Below are positions 24,383 through 32,111 of a DNA stretch of 64,000 bases, one piece after another. The DNA comes from Phycisphaeraceae bacterium. Its GTDB lineage: Bacteria; Planctomycetota; Phycisphaerae; Phycisphaerales; UBA1924. The stretch spans positions 310,001 through 374,000 of the forward strand of contig JACKHE010000001.1 in assembly GCA_020639135.1 (NCBI GenBank), read 5' to 3'. How positions within the stretch are numbered: position 1 is the first letter of the stretch; every line of letters begins with the position of its first letter. The notes under the pieces were generated by a model that saw only the letters and a program-made list of their open reading frames with translations, made no database searches and was not told where the DNA came from. The position numbers and the translations under genes are program-made.

Positions 24383-25252
24383 TCAGGGGCACAGCGTCCC
24401 GAAGGCCCCGAGCAGGATGCCCAGGTCCGCCGTGTCCACGACGCCATCGCCGTTGAGATCGCCGGGGCAGGGCGCCGCCTGCGGGACACCGCGGACAGTC
24501 TGCGAGCCGATCACCGTGTCGGCGACGCCGTCGCCGGTCGTGTCGAGCATGTAGAGGACGTCCCCCATGGTCTGCTGAGGCGGGGCGCCACGGAGCAGCG
24601 AGATGTCAAAGAAGACCTCGTAGCGGCAGTCCGAGATCGACGCGCCAGCCGCGATCGGCGGCAGCGGCAGCACCGGCGGATCGACCGCGAACTGGCCCAT
24701 CGGCACGACGTACAGGCTCACGCCGTCCTTGCCGCTGGAGCCGATGTTGCTCACCGACAACCGGACCTCGGTCCTCGGCGCCGGCACACTGATGTCAGCC
24801 GGAACCGCGACGGGAACAACGGGCACCGGCGGGTCGATCTTGAAATCGCTCATGTTGCGCACGTTCCCGAAGCACGAGATCGTCTCACCCGTCGAGACCT
24901 TCGTCACCCGCGCCTCGTAATCGGCGACCGAGCCCAGCGGGAAGTTCGGCGGGCAGATCACCGTGAACGGCAGATCGATGCACTCCCCGGGATTCAACCC
25001 GGTGAACCCGCTCGACGGCATGAATGACAGACCCATCCCCGAGATGTCCGTCAGCGTCCAGTTGTACTCCGCACCGACGTCCTTGCCGTTGCAGATCGTG
25101 AGCACCCCCGGCGCGATCGAGGTCGCGCAGCCCGGCACCGGGCAGCACTGCTTGTCCCAGGTGAGGTGACAGGTGTTCGTCCCCATCCCGGCAGGGCCGG
25201 CGAGCGACGCGGCGCCGAGTGCGCCCGCTGCAAAGAAATGAATCCCGATCAT
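24383..25252 (-). CDS. Secreted GC-type dockerin protein, tandem paralog 1
   Basis: 289 residues. Short signal peptide (MIGIHFFAAGALGAASLAG), then a Cys-rich domain beginning TCHLTWDKQCCPVPGCATSI. Conserved blocks shared with the neighbour at 25498 include DLPFTVICPPNFPLGSVADY, TGETISCFGNVRNMSDFKID and SVSNIGSSGKDGVSLYVVPM. The tail (PCPGDLNGDGVVDTADLGIL) is the dockerin-like half-repeat. The pair clearly arose by duplication. Several conserved Cys suggest disulfides outside the cell. Function unknown. Confidence 0.87.
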   Translation of the reverse strand: MIGIHFFAAGALGAASLAGPAGMGTNTCHLTWDKQCCPVPGCATSIAPGVLTICNGKDVGAEYNWTLTDISGMGLSFMPSSGFTGLNPGECIDLPFTVICPPNFPLGSVADYEARVTKVSTGETISCFGNVRNMSDFKIDPPVPVVPVAVPADISVPAPRTEVRLSVSNIGSSGKDGVSLYVVPMGQFAVDPPVLPLPPIAAGASISDCRYEVFFDISLLRGAPPQQTMGDVLYMLDTTGDGVADTVIGSQTVRGVPQAAPCPGDLNGDGVVDTADLGILLGAFGTLCP

Positions 25253-25430
25253 TGCGTGATTCCCCTTGATCCATGGTGTGTAGAGCCGGTCACCGCCGGG
25301 AATGACAATCCCCAACCGAAACGACGACCAAACCCCCATCATCGCTCCGTCCTCAAAAACCACAAGCATTCTCTAGCATCACCCTCGTTTTCAGGTGTTT
25401 TCATGGGTTTTTTTCGCCGCGAACACAACG

Positions 25431-25466
25431 CGAAAAAAACAGTGGGACGCCGGAGCGTCCCGCTGT
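25431..25466 (-). terminator. Terminator of second dockerin paralog
   Basis: Minus-strand stem ACAGCGGGACGC / GCGTCCCACTGT (one mismatch) followed by a run of seven T (25432-25438), about 32 nt after the stop at 25498. Confidence 0.8.
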
Positions 25467-25497
25467 CTTGATTCACCGCAGATGGTCCGGGGTCAAC

Positions 25498-26382
25498 TCA
25501 GGGGCACAGCGTCCCGAAGGCCCCGAGCAGGATGCCCAGGTCCGCCGTGTCCACGACGCCGTCGCCGTTGAGATCGCCGGGGCAGGGCGCCGACGACGGC
25601 GGCAGTGCCCGCACGGTCAGCGATCCGATCACCGTATCGGGCAGCCCGTCGCCGGTCGTGTCGATCTCGAGGAGGACATCGCCCATCATCGATTGCCCGG
25701 GAATGACGCCCCTGCTGTTCTGCCCGTAGCAGATGTCAAAGAACGAATCGACGGCGAACTGCGTCCCGGGGGGCGTCGGGGGGATGAACAGTTGCGAGGG
25801 CATCACGTCGAACCCGCCCATCGGGACCGCGAAGATCGTCACGCCGTCCTTGCCGCTGGAGCCGATGTTGCTCACCGTCAGGTTCGCACGCACCGGGGTC
25901 GCCACATCGCCGGGGCGCGGCATCGGCACATCGATTACCGGGTCGCCCGTCGTGTCGATCTTCCAGTCGCTCACGTTGCGGACGTTGCCGAAGCACGTGA
26001 ACGTCTCGCCGGTCGAGATCTTCGTCACGATCGCCTGGTAATCCGCGACCCCGCCCAACGGGAAGTTGGGGGGGCAGATCACCGTGAACGGGATGTCGAT
26101 GCAGGGCTCGACCACGCCGGTCGGGGTGTTCCCGGGCGCCGCGATGCCGCTCGCCGGCATGAACTGCAGGCCCATCCCCGAGACGTCCACGAGCTGCCAC
26201 ATGAACTCCGCGGCGTCGGGCTTCTCGTTGCAGATGGTCAGGATGCCCGGCGCGATCCCGACGTCGCAGCCGGGAACGGGACAGCACTGCTTGTCCCACG
26301 TCAGGTGACAGTAGTTCTCGCCGGTCTGGCCGACGACCGCGGCGTTGAGCGCGCTTGCGGCGACGATGCTGGTGAGGATCAT
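25498..26382 (-). CDS. Secreted GC-type dockerin protein, tandem paralog 2
   Basis: 294 residues; AAAGGAG lies just before the ATG. Signal peptide MILTSIVAASALNAAVVGQ is followed by YCHLTWDKQCCPVPGCDVGI, matching the paralog at 24383 along its whole length (for example DIPFTVICPPNFPLGGVADY and LTVSNIGSSGKDGVTIFAVP). The last roughly 30 residues are nearly identical, including the dockerin half-repeat, and the DNA there is almost identical too, hinting at recent duplication or gene conversion. Role unknown. Confidence 0.88.
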   Translation of the reverse strand: MILTSIVAASALNAAVVGQTGENYCHLTWDKQCCPVPGCDVGIAPGILTICNEKPDAAEFMWQLVDVSGMGLQFMPASGIAAPGNTPTGVVEPCIDIPFTVICPPNFPLGGVADYQAIVTKISTGETFTCFGNVRNVSDWKIDTTGDPVIDVPMPRPGDVATPVRANLTVSNIGSSGKDGVTIFAVPMGGFDVMPSQLFIPPTPPGTQFAVDSFFDICYGQNSRGVIPGQSMMGDVLLEIDTTGDGLPDTVIGSLTVRALPPSSAPCPGDLNGDGVVDTADLGILLGAFGTLCP

Positions 26383-26587
26383 GGGTTTCTCCTTTCAGAA
26401 CTCGTTCGGCCTCGGCGCCGCGGTTCACCACGCAGCCGCGTCCAGCGCCGGGCAGGGATGCCTCACCACGGGGAGCGACCACGGCGCGCGATCCCGGCGC
26501 GGCGATCCTGATTTTCCGGAGTTTCTTTGATCCCGCCGGCCCGCCAGAGCCCGGCGCAGCCAGCCGAACAGGCTGATACCCAGGCCC

Positions 26588-26836
26588 TTACGAGCTCAGC
26601 AGCGGCTCCACCCAGCCCACGACGATCTGGATCCCGATCGCGAGCATGATCATCACGACCACGATCTGCGTCGTCATCATCGCGACCTGTTTCGGGTACC
26701 TCCGCATGTCGTCGATCTTGATCGCCTTGTAAACGATCGAGATCCCCAGCGCCAGCGGCAGCAGCGTCAGCCACCACGTCCCGTGGCGCAGCGGCATCGG
26801 GTCCAGCATCGGCGTGTACGCCAGCATCCAGGACAT
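26588..26836 (-). CDS. Small two-TM membrane protein
   Basis: 82 residues with two hydrophobic segments (about 20-38, WWLTLLPLALGISIVYKAI, and 52-74, TQIVVVMIMLAIGIQIVVGW) separated by a basic/acidic loop (KIDDMRRYPKQ). The ATG overlaps the stop of the upstream membrane gene (TGATG), so the two are coupled. No family recognised. Confidence 0.7.
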   Translation of the reverse strand: MSWMLAYTPMLDPMPLRHGTWWLTLLPLALGISIVYKAIKIDDMRRYPKQVAMMTTQIVVVMIMLAIGIQIVVGWVEPLLSS

Positions 26837-27315
26837 CACGCCGCCGCCCCGCTCTGGGGGACCGCGCGGCGCTCGGTGCGCGGCCGCCACAACGCATCGA
26901 TCACGCACATCACGTTGAGCATCCCCGCGATCGCCCCGAACAGCGATCCGATCTCGTTCGCGTGCCCGATCGACTTCGAGATCCGCGCATCGGGCCCCGG
27001 GGGCGGCGTCACCCGCGTGCCATCCTCGTCCTCGATCTTGAACTGAGACTGGTGGACCAGGTCCACCGCGAACGCCACGGGCCCGACGCCCGCCTGCCCG
27101 ACGAACCACCACTTATCCTCGACCCGGTCCACCGAGTCGATCCCGCCGATCAGCACGCCGCCGAAGAACAGCCACAGCACGCCCACGCCGATCAGGACCC
27201 CCCGGCGGGCCTCACCCAGGTACCAGTGCCCCAGCCCCGGGAGCAGGTACGCGAGCACGCCCGCGACCGGGTTGAACCGTTCATCGGAGCCCTGATGGAT
27301 GGTGTGATGCGTCAT
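26836..27315 (-). CDS. Membrane protein with TM2-like segment
   Basis: 159 residues. AYLLPGLGHWYLGEARRGVLIGVGVLWLFFGG resembles the TM2/polytopic small domain with a GxGxxYLG-type turn. A central soluble region follows, then a C-terminal TM segment (IGSLFGAIAGMLNVMCVIDA). First gene of a coupled pair with the two-TM protein downstream. This type is seen in planctomycetes as an unnamed domain; function unknown. Confidence 0.72.
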   Translation of the reverse strand: MTHHTIHQGSDERFNPVAGVLAYLLPGLGHWYLGEARRGVLIGVGVLWLFFGGVLIGGIDSVDRVEDKWWFVGQAGVGPVAFAVDLVHQSQFKIEDEDGTRVTPPPGPDARISKSIGHANEIGSLFGAIAGMLNVMCVIDALWRPRTERRAVPQSGAAA

Positions 27316-27482
27316 CGATTCGGGGAGTTCAGCCGGCCGGGCGCGGGGGCCCGCACACGGCCGGACGCCCGAGCGTCGGCCCGGTTTGACAGGCCAGCGC
27401 AGGGCAGTAGTGTACCGCGCTGACGGGAGCGGGTCGTCGCGGTGGGCGCCGCGATCGGCTCCCCGAAAAGAGAGTCACGACC

Positions 27483-27890
27483 ATGACGCACAACGATGTT
27501 CTGATCGCCGTCGCCGAGCCCGGGCAACCCGACACCTTCACGCTCAGCTCCGGGTTGACCGCTACGCCCGAGAACGACCGGCCCGGCGCCCGGCCCGGGG
27601 CGCACTCGCCCCAGGAGCCCGTCGCCTACGACGATGATGACGAAGACGAAGACGATTACGACTATGACGATGACGACGACTCGGACGATCCCGACGAGGA
27701 CGACGACGATCTCTGGGACGACGAGGACGAGGACGAGCCCTTTCTCGACGATGAAGAGGACGACCTGCTCGACGAGGAGGACGACCTCGGCGAGGACGAA
27801 GACGAAGAAGACGACGATGACGACGACGACGGCATCTACCTCGACGAGGACGACGACGAGGAGGATGACGAGGACGACGACGATCTCTGA
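27483..27890 (+). CDS. Highly acidic Asp/Glu-rich protein
   Basis: 135 residues. The first 48 residues are ordinary (MTHNDVLIAVAEPGQPDTFT); the rest is almost entirely Asp and Glu with a few Leu, Tyr and Trp. The protein must be strongly anionic and disordered. Start support is modest (GAAAAGAGAG upstream). The opposite strand also has a long open frame, but that would be a Val-only hydrophobic artefact of the GAT/GAC repeats. It could act as a nucleic-acid mimic, calcium binder or chaperone for basic proteins; none is established. Confidence 0.65.
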   Translation: MTHNDVLIAVAEPGQPDTFTLSSGLTATPENDRPGARPGAHSPQEPVAYDDDDEDEDDYDYDDDDDSDDPDEDDDDLWDDEDEDEPFLDDEEDDLLDEEDDLGEDEDEEDDDDDDDGIYLDEDDDEEDDEDDDDL

Positions 27891-27940
27891 AACACGCCCG
27901 GTCGGCGGCAGGCGACGGGCGACGCGGAGCGCACCGAGCC

Positions 27941-28366
27941 ATGAGCCATCACGAACCGAGCCCGCAGGAACAGCCCGATAAGACACCGCCCCGGCGCGAT
28001 GTCATCGACCGCCGCAGCGGCATCGACCGCCGCGATTTCGCCCCCGGCGGCATCCATCACTCGGGCCTCGAACGCCGCAGGGGCGCCGGCAAGCGCCTCC
28101 CCGACTTCGCCAAGGCCGCCGAGGAGGGCGAGCTCACCTCCGAGCAGTTCCTCTTCGTCAGCGCCATCGAGGCTTTCAAGAAAGTCAACGGCAAAACCTT
28201 CCCCACCTGGACCGACGTCCTCGAGGTCGTCCGCCTGCTCGGCTACCGCAAGACGCAGAACATGAGCCTGCGTCTGCCCAGCGTCGAGGACTGGACCGAG
28301 AAACCCGACACCCCCGCCGGCGTCAGGACCTTCGACCGCTACCAGGACAAGGAAGACGCCGCCTGA
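27941..28366 (+). CDS. Hypothetical protein with DRRSGIDRRDF motif
   Basis: 141 residues, cytoplasmic. A basic/acidic N-terminal stretch contains RRDVIDRRSGIDRRDF and GLERRRGAGKRL, the kind of RRxGxDRR motif seen at the head of PilZ-like and response-regulator-associated proteins. A helical C-terminal domain follows (LTSEQFLFVSAIEAFKKVNG, TWTDVLEVVRLLGYRKTQNM) that could bind DNA or protein. It lies 50 nt after the acidic gene and may share its transcript. Not assigned to a family. Confidence 0.75.
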   Translation: MSHHEPSPQEQPDKTPPRRDVIDRRSGIDRRDFAPGGIHHSGLERRRGAGKRLPDFAKAAEEGELTSEQFLFVSAIEAFKKVNGKTFPTWTDVLEVVRLLGYRKTQNMSLRLPSVEDWTEKPDTPAGVRTFDRYQDKEDAA

Positions 28367-28392
28367 ACCCCGGGCCCGATTACGACGCATCG

Positions 28393-28420
28393 AAAAAAAA
28401 CACCGCCCTCCGGGGCGGTG
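28393..28420 (-). terminator. Ferredoxin-gene terminator
   Basis: Stem CACCGCCC/GGGCGGTG (28401-28420) followed on the minus strand by eight T. It lies between convergent genes and may weakly serve the plus-strand gene as well. Confidence 0.85.
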
Positions 28421-28457
28421 TTGTTCGTTGGTGACTCGGCGGAGTTCGCGGCGGCGA

Positions 28458-28724
28458 TCAGCCGCGCCGCTCGTAGTAGTCGATGTTGAGCTGGATGTAC
28501 TTCGACCACTCTTCCGGGAGGTCCTCCTCGGGGAAGATCGCCTTGACCGGGCACTCATCGACACACAGCCCGCAGTCGATGCACGTGTCGGGCTCGATGT
28601 AGAGCATGTCCTCCTTGCCGAAATCCTCGTCGTCCTTGGTCGGGTGGATGCAATCGACCGGGCAGACATCCACGCAAGCGGTGTCCTTCGTCCCGACGCA
28701 GGGCTCTGCGATGATGTGGGTCAT
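28458..28724 (-). CDS. 7Fe/8Fe ferredoxin
   Basis: 88 residues. First cluster region EPCVGTKDTACVDVCPVDCI, second cluster region CIDCGLCVDECP, then AIFPEEDLPEEWSKYIQLN. The long first spacing (C-x7-C-x3-CP) matches Azotobacter-type ferredoxins carrying one [3Fe-4S] and one [4Fe-4S] cluster, or two [4Fe-4S]. A soluble electron carrier of the cytoplasm. AAAGGA precedes the ATG by 8-10 nt. Monocistronic. Confidence 0.93.
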   Translation of the reverse strand: MTHIIAEPCVGTKDTACVDVCPVDCIHPTKDDEDFGKEDMLYIEPDTCIDCGLCVDECPVKAIFPEEDLPEEWSKYIQLNIDYYERRG

Positions 28725-29062
28725 TTCCGCACGTCCTTTCCGGGTCGCGCCGCGCCCGGGACCCGACCGGGTTCACCCCGGGAGGGTCGGCGCGCAACGC
28801 CATGAGCGACTGATGTGAAGACCTGGCCGGCACGCCGGCGCCGGGGCAGCATACCGCCCCAGATTTCGGCTGACGATCCGGGCCGGGCCAAAAAAAGATC
28901 GGGGCCGGCCCGTCGACCGGCCCCGGGGGCTTTGTGTCTGTTCGTCTGACCCGCCGAATGGCGACGACGCCGATCCATGAGGCCGCCGACGACCCGCGAT
29001 GGCCGGAGCTCGGCCATGCAGCCCGCCGGGCAGGCGCCATCAGCGCCGCCACGGTCCGGCGT
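28725..29062. other. 338 nt intergenic region
   Basis: No gene is supported. It contains the ferredoxin upstream region and, at 28890-28925, a minus-strand terminator for the basic repeat gene. Nothing else is recognisable. Confidence 0.6.
28890..28925 (-). terminator. Terminator of basic repeat gene
   Basis: Minus-strand stem CGGGGCCGG / CCGGCCCCG followed by ATC and a seven-T run (28890-28896), about 135 nt after the stop at 29063. Confidence 0.65.
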
Positions 29063-29434
29063 TCACATGCTCGGCATCGCCTTGCTGCTGGTCTTCTTCC
29101 TGCGAGTCTTGCGGCGAGCCTTCTTGCGGGTCGCCTTCTTGCGGGTCGCCTTCTTCCGCGTGGCCTTCTTGCGAGAAGCCTTCTTGCGGGTCGCCTTCTT
29201 GCGAGTGGCCTTCTTCCGCGTCGCCTTCTTGCGCGTGGCCTTCTTGCGAGAGGCCTTCTTGCGGGTCGCCTTCTTGCGAGTGGCCTTCTTCCGCGTCGCC
29301 TTCTTGCGAGTCACCTTGCGACGGGTCGCCTTCTTCGCGGTTGACTTCTTGCGCGTCGCCTTCCGACGTGTTGCCTTCTTGCGGGTCGCCTTCTTGCGAG
29401 CCGCCTTCTTACGAGTGGCACGTTTCTTCGCCAT
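29063..29434 (-). CDS. Histone H1-like Lys/Arg/Ala repeat protein
   Basis: 123 residues built almost only of KKATR units (RKKATRKKATRKKA), ending SSKAMPSM. The pattern resembles AlgP/Hc1/H1-like C-terminal tails that bind DNA through charge. It starts at MAKKRATRKKAARKK (29434) with GGAG upstream; longer frames have no support. The DNA is a run of 15-30 bp tandem repeats. It has its own promoter and terminator. Likely a nucleoid-associated protein (inference). Confidence 0.85.
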   Translation of the reverse strand: MAKKRATRKKAARKKATRKKATRRKATRKKSTAKKATRRKVTRKKATRKKATRKKATRKKASRKKATRKKATRKKATRKKATRKKASRKKATRKKATRKKATRKKARRKTRRKKTSSKAMPSM

Positions 29435-29533
29435 GGCTTGTTTCTCCAACTGTCTGTTCGACCTCGGAGCTTCGGAGCTTGAGGTGGTGGGTGCGCGGCG
29501 CACGCGCGCCGCTTCAGCCACAAAGCCGGTGTG

Positions 29534-29563
29534 GTTATACCGCTATCGGTGGAAAAAATGCAA
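29534..29563 (-). promoter_or_regulatory. Promoter of the histone-like gene
   Basis: On the minus strand TTGCAT (29558-29563), 18 nt spacer, TATAAC (29534-29539). Predicts a leader of about 90 nt before the start at 29434, unlike the leaderless genes nearby. Confidence 0.5.
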
Positions 29564-29650
29564 GCGCTTCAACATTCTTCCGCACAAGCCGCGGCTCCCC
29601 GCCCTCGCAACGTCGGCCCGGATCCGCCCGGACGACGCCGCGCCCGGCGT

Positions 29651-30247
29651 TCAGTTCCGCTGCGGCGCGTGCTCGACCGGGCCGAACATCGAGTCGTCGA
29701 GCTCGCCGACAAGGGCGGTCTGCTCCCGGGGCTCCTCCCGCCCGCCGATCGCCAGGATCGGCTGCCCGGGAACGCCCATATCACCGAAAATTGACGACAG
29801 CGACGTGGAATTCACCTCGTTGTACACCTCGGTCGTCCGCTTGTCCGACACCCCGGCAGGCGTCCGCGCACGGATGATTCCGTTCGCCGGGTTGTACCAG
29901 AACGACGCCGTCGATCGATCGATCGCGATCCGGGTCCGGGGGTGCTCCAGCATCGCATCCGCTGGCGGCGCGATCTCCATCCACGGGTGATCGTCGCTGA
30001 GCAATAAGTTCCGCGGCGCCTCGCCCTGGAACCACGACGCCTCGACGCGGACCGGCCATCCCCTGGCGTTCAGCTCCGCGTTGCCCGTGCCCGAACGGAG
30101 ACGGATCTCCCGCTCCAGTTGGCTCAGCGCGCTCCGCGTCCCTTCGATCGCCGAGACCTCGCGCCGCTCGGCGCGCGACCACATCACTCCGCCGATCAGC
30201 ACCGAAGCGATCAGCACCACCAACGTAATGTCAAGCAAGCGCTTCAT
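29651..30247 (-). CDS. Single-TM secreted or pseudopilin-like protein
   Basis: About 198 residues from ATG 30247; an in-frame GTG at 30271 would add eight residues. The N-terminus KRLLDITLVVLIASVLIGGV is one TM segment followed at once by a helical stretch (TRSALSQLEREIRLRSGTGN), as in pseudopilins, but no Gly-Phe-type prepilin site is clear. The extracytoplasmic domain has many short strands (AIDRSTASFWYNPANGIIRA). Function unknown. Confidence 0.7.
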   Translation of the reverse strand: MKRLLDITLVVLIASVLIGGVMWSRAERREVSAIEGTRSALSQLEREIRLRSGTGNAELNARGWPVRVEASWFQGEAPRNLLLSDDHPWMEIAPPADAMLEHPRTRIAIDRSTASFWYNPANGIIRARTPAGVSDKRTTEVYNEVNSTSLSSIFGDMGVPGQPILAIGGREEPREQTALVGELDDSMFGPVEHAPQRN

Positions 30248-30443
30248 GGTCACCCTGAAGATCGGCTTCACCCGATGCCGACACCGCTCATTTCACGGAT
30301 TTGCCCTGAACATGCCGAAATCACAACGATTGCACCGATCCTGCGGCGCACCAGGCCCCCGGCTACACTCCTTCCCGGACCTCCGGATTCAGGCTCGCAG
30401 CGTCCGAGAACCACCGATCAACGCCACCGCGGAAGGCGCGCCC

Positions 30444-31715
30444 ATGCCTCAGGCCACCACCGGATCAACATCGATCTCGGGACCGCAGCTCATCCCGCTC
30501 GACTGCGGCTCTGCGCTCGTCGCCGAACCAATCGCCGGCGCCCAGTCCGCCGCGCTCACCGTCCTCATCCCCAGCGGGACCGCCATCGAACCCGAAAATC
30601 GTCTGGGAATCGCCGCCATGTGGTCCGAGCTGCTCTTCCGGGGCGCGGGCGAGCGCGACTCCCGCCAGCACGCCGACGCCCTCGACAAGCTCGGCGTCCA
30701 GTCCGGGGGTTCCCCCGAGACGTTCTTCCAGCGCCTGGGCTTCACCATGCTCGGCTCCCGGGTCAACGAGGCGCTGCCGCTGATCATCGACATGATCCGG
30801 GCCCCGCGCTGCGACGCCGAATCCATCGAACCCGTCCGCGACCTCGCCATCCAGTCCATCGAAGCGCTCGACGACGATCCCCAGGAGCGCGTCATGCGCT
30901 CCCTCAAGCTCCACCACGCCCCCGCCCCCATCAACCGATCCAACCTCGGGACCATCGCGGGCCTCAGCGCCGTCACACGCGACGACCTCTTCAACCACTG
31001 GCACGCCACCGCGCTCCCGGTCGGCTCGATCTTCGCCTGCGCCGGCGCGATCGACCCCGGCGCCGTCGCCGATCGCTGCAACGCGCTCCTCCAGGGCTGG
31101 GGCGGCCGTGCCGCCGCCGTCGCGTGGGGCGCCCCGACAAGCCGGGGGCTCCACCACGAAAGCGACGACACCAACCAGACCCAGATCGCCGTCGCCCACG
31201 ACAGCCCGGGCGCGAGCGACCCCGGTTTCGCGCTCGAACGCATCGCCACCGCCGTCCTCTCGGGCGGCATGTCGGGCCGGCTCTTCACCGAGGTCAGAGA
31301 GAAACGAGGTCTCTGCTACTCCGTGTACGCCTCCTACGCCGCCGAACGCGACTTCGGGCGCACCGTCGCCTACGTCGGCACCACCCCCGACAAGGCCGAC
31401 GAGGCCGCAGCCGTCCTGCTCGAGCAGCTCCGAACGATCAACACCCCCGCCGGCGCCGTCACCCGTGAGGAGCTCGACCGCGCCAAGATCGGACTCAAGT
31501 CACGCGTCGTCATGTCCGGCGAGTCCACCTCCAACCGCGCCATGACCATCGCGCGCGATGTCCACCGCCTCGGCGCCCCACGGACGCTCGAACACCTCAT
31601 CGAGGAGATCGACAGCGTCACGCTCGACCAGCTCAACGGCTACCTCGCATCACGCGACCTCGGCGTAATGACCTGCTGCACGCTCGGCCCCAAACCCGTC
31701 AGCGCCGAGCTCTGA
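30444..31715 (+). CDS. M16-family peptidase homologue lacking the zinc motif
   Basis: 423 residues. The C-terminal substrate-binding half is clear: GGMSGRLFTEVREKRGLCYS VYASY, plus FGRTVAYVGTTPDKADEAAA. In the N-terminal half the zinc-binding HxxEH should fall at GIAAMWSELLFRG (residues 55-67) but reads A58-x-x-S61-E62, so both zinc His and the catalytic Glu are gone. Such proteins act as the non-catalytic partner of an M16 heterodimer or as a processing-peptidase scaffold. No active partner is encoded nearby. GGAAGG precedes the ATG at 30444. Cytoplasmic as read, with no signal peptide. Confidence 0.85.
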   Translation: MPQATTGSTSISGPQLIPLDCGSALVAEPIAGAQSAALTVLIPSGTAIEPENRLGIAAMWSELLFRGAGERDSRQHADALDKLGVQSGGSPETFFQRLGFTMLGSRVNEALPLIIDMIRAPRCDAESIEPVRDLAIQSIEALDDDPQERVMRSLKLHHAPAPINRSNLGTIAGLSAVTRDDLFNHWHATALPVGSIFACAGAIDPGAVADRCNALLQGWGGRAAAVAWGAPTSRGLHHESDDTNQTQIAVAHDSPGASDPGFALERIATAVLSGGMSGRLFTEVREKRGLCYSVYASYAAERDFGRTVAYVGTTPDKADEAAAVLLEQLRTINTPAGAVTREELDRAKIGLKSRVVMSGESTSNRAMTIARDVHRLGAPRTLEHLIEEIDSVTLDQLNGYLASRDLGVMTCCTLGPKPVSAEL

Positions 31716-31721
31716 CCGGCG

Positions 31722-32111
31722 ATGTTCACCGCCATCGCCGATGAAACAGGCCCCTCCGCCAGCGCCCTGATCATCCTCGCCTGTCTCGTCGGGTTCGGCG
31801 CCGCCGGGGCCGACATCATCCTGCTGCTCGTCGGCGCCTGGGCGCCCAGCCTCGCCAACATCGGCGAGCCCACGCTCTTCATTGCCTCCACCGGCGCCTG
31901 CATCGGCCTCATCCGCCGCCGCCACAGCAGCGCCAATACAATCGGCCAGCCATGCCCAACGACACCCCAGCCAACCCAGGCAAGTTCTACGTCACCACCC
32001 CCATCTACTACGTCAACGACCGCCCGCACATCGGCCACGCCTACACCACACTCGTGGCGGACACCCTCGCCAGGTTCCACCGCCTCGCCGGCGAGGACGT
32101 CTTCTTCCTGA
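31722..32111 (+). CDS. Possible small membrane protein overlapping metG
   Basis: The first 75 codons (31722-31946) have the window's typical C-ending codon bias and encode two hydrophobic segments (ALIILACLVGFGAAGADIILLLVGAW). The frame then runs 160 nt into metG in another frame with poor codon bias. No Shine-Dalgarno. Either a real small membrane gene that lost its original stop, or a chance frame. Low confidence. Confidence 0.3.
   Translation: MFTAIADETGPSASALIILACLVGFGAAGADIILLLVGAWAPSLANIGEPTLFIASTGACIGLIRRRHSSANTIGQPCPTTPQPTQASSTSPPPSTTSTTARTSATPTPHSWRTPSPGSTASPARTSSS

Noticed and set aside
27312..27986. A 224-residue Val-rich frame antisense to the acidic protein
   Set aside because: It is the complement of GAT/GAC/GAG repeats; the plus-strand frame has a natural N-terminus.
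29063..29434. Regular tandem repeats that look like a CRISPR array
   Set aside because: Repeats are 15-30 bp, in frame, without unique spacers, and encode KKATR units.
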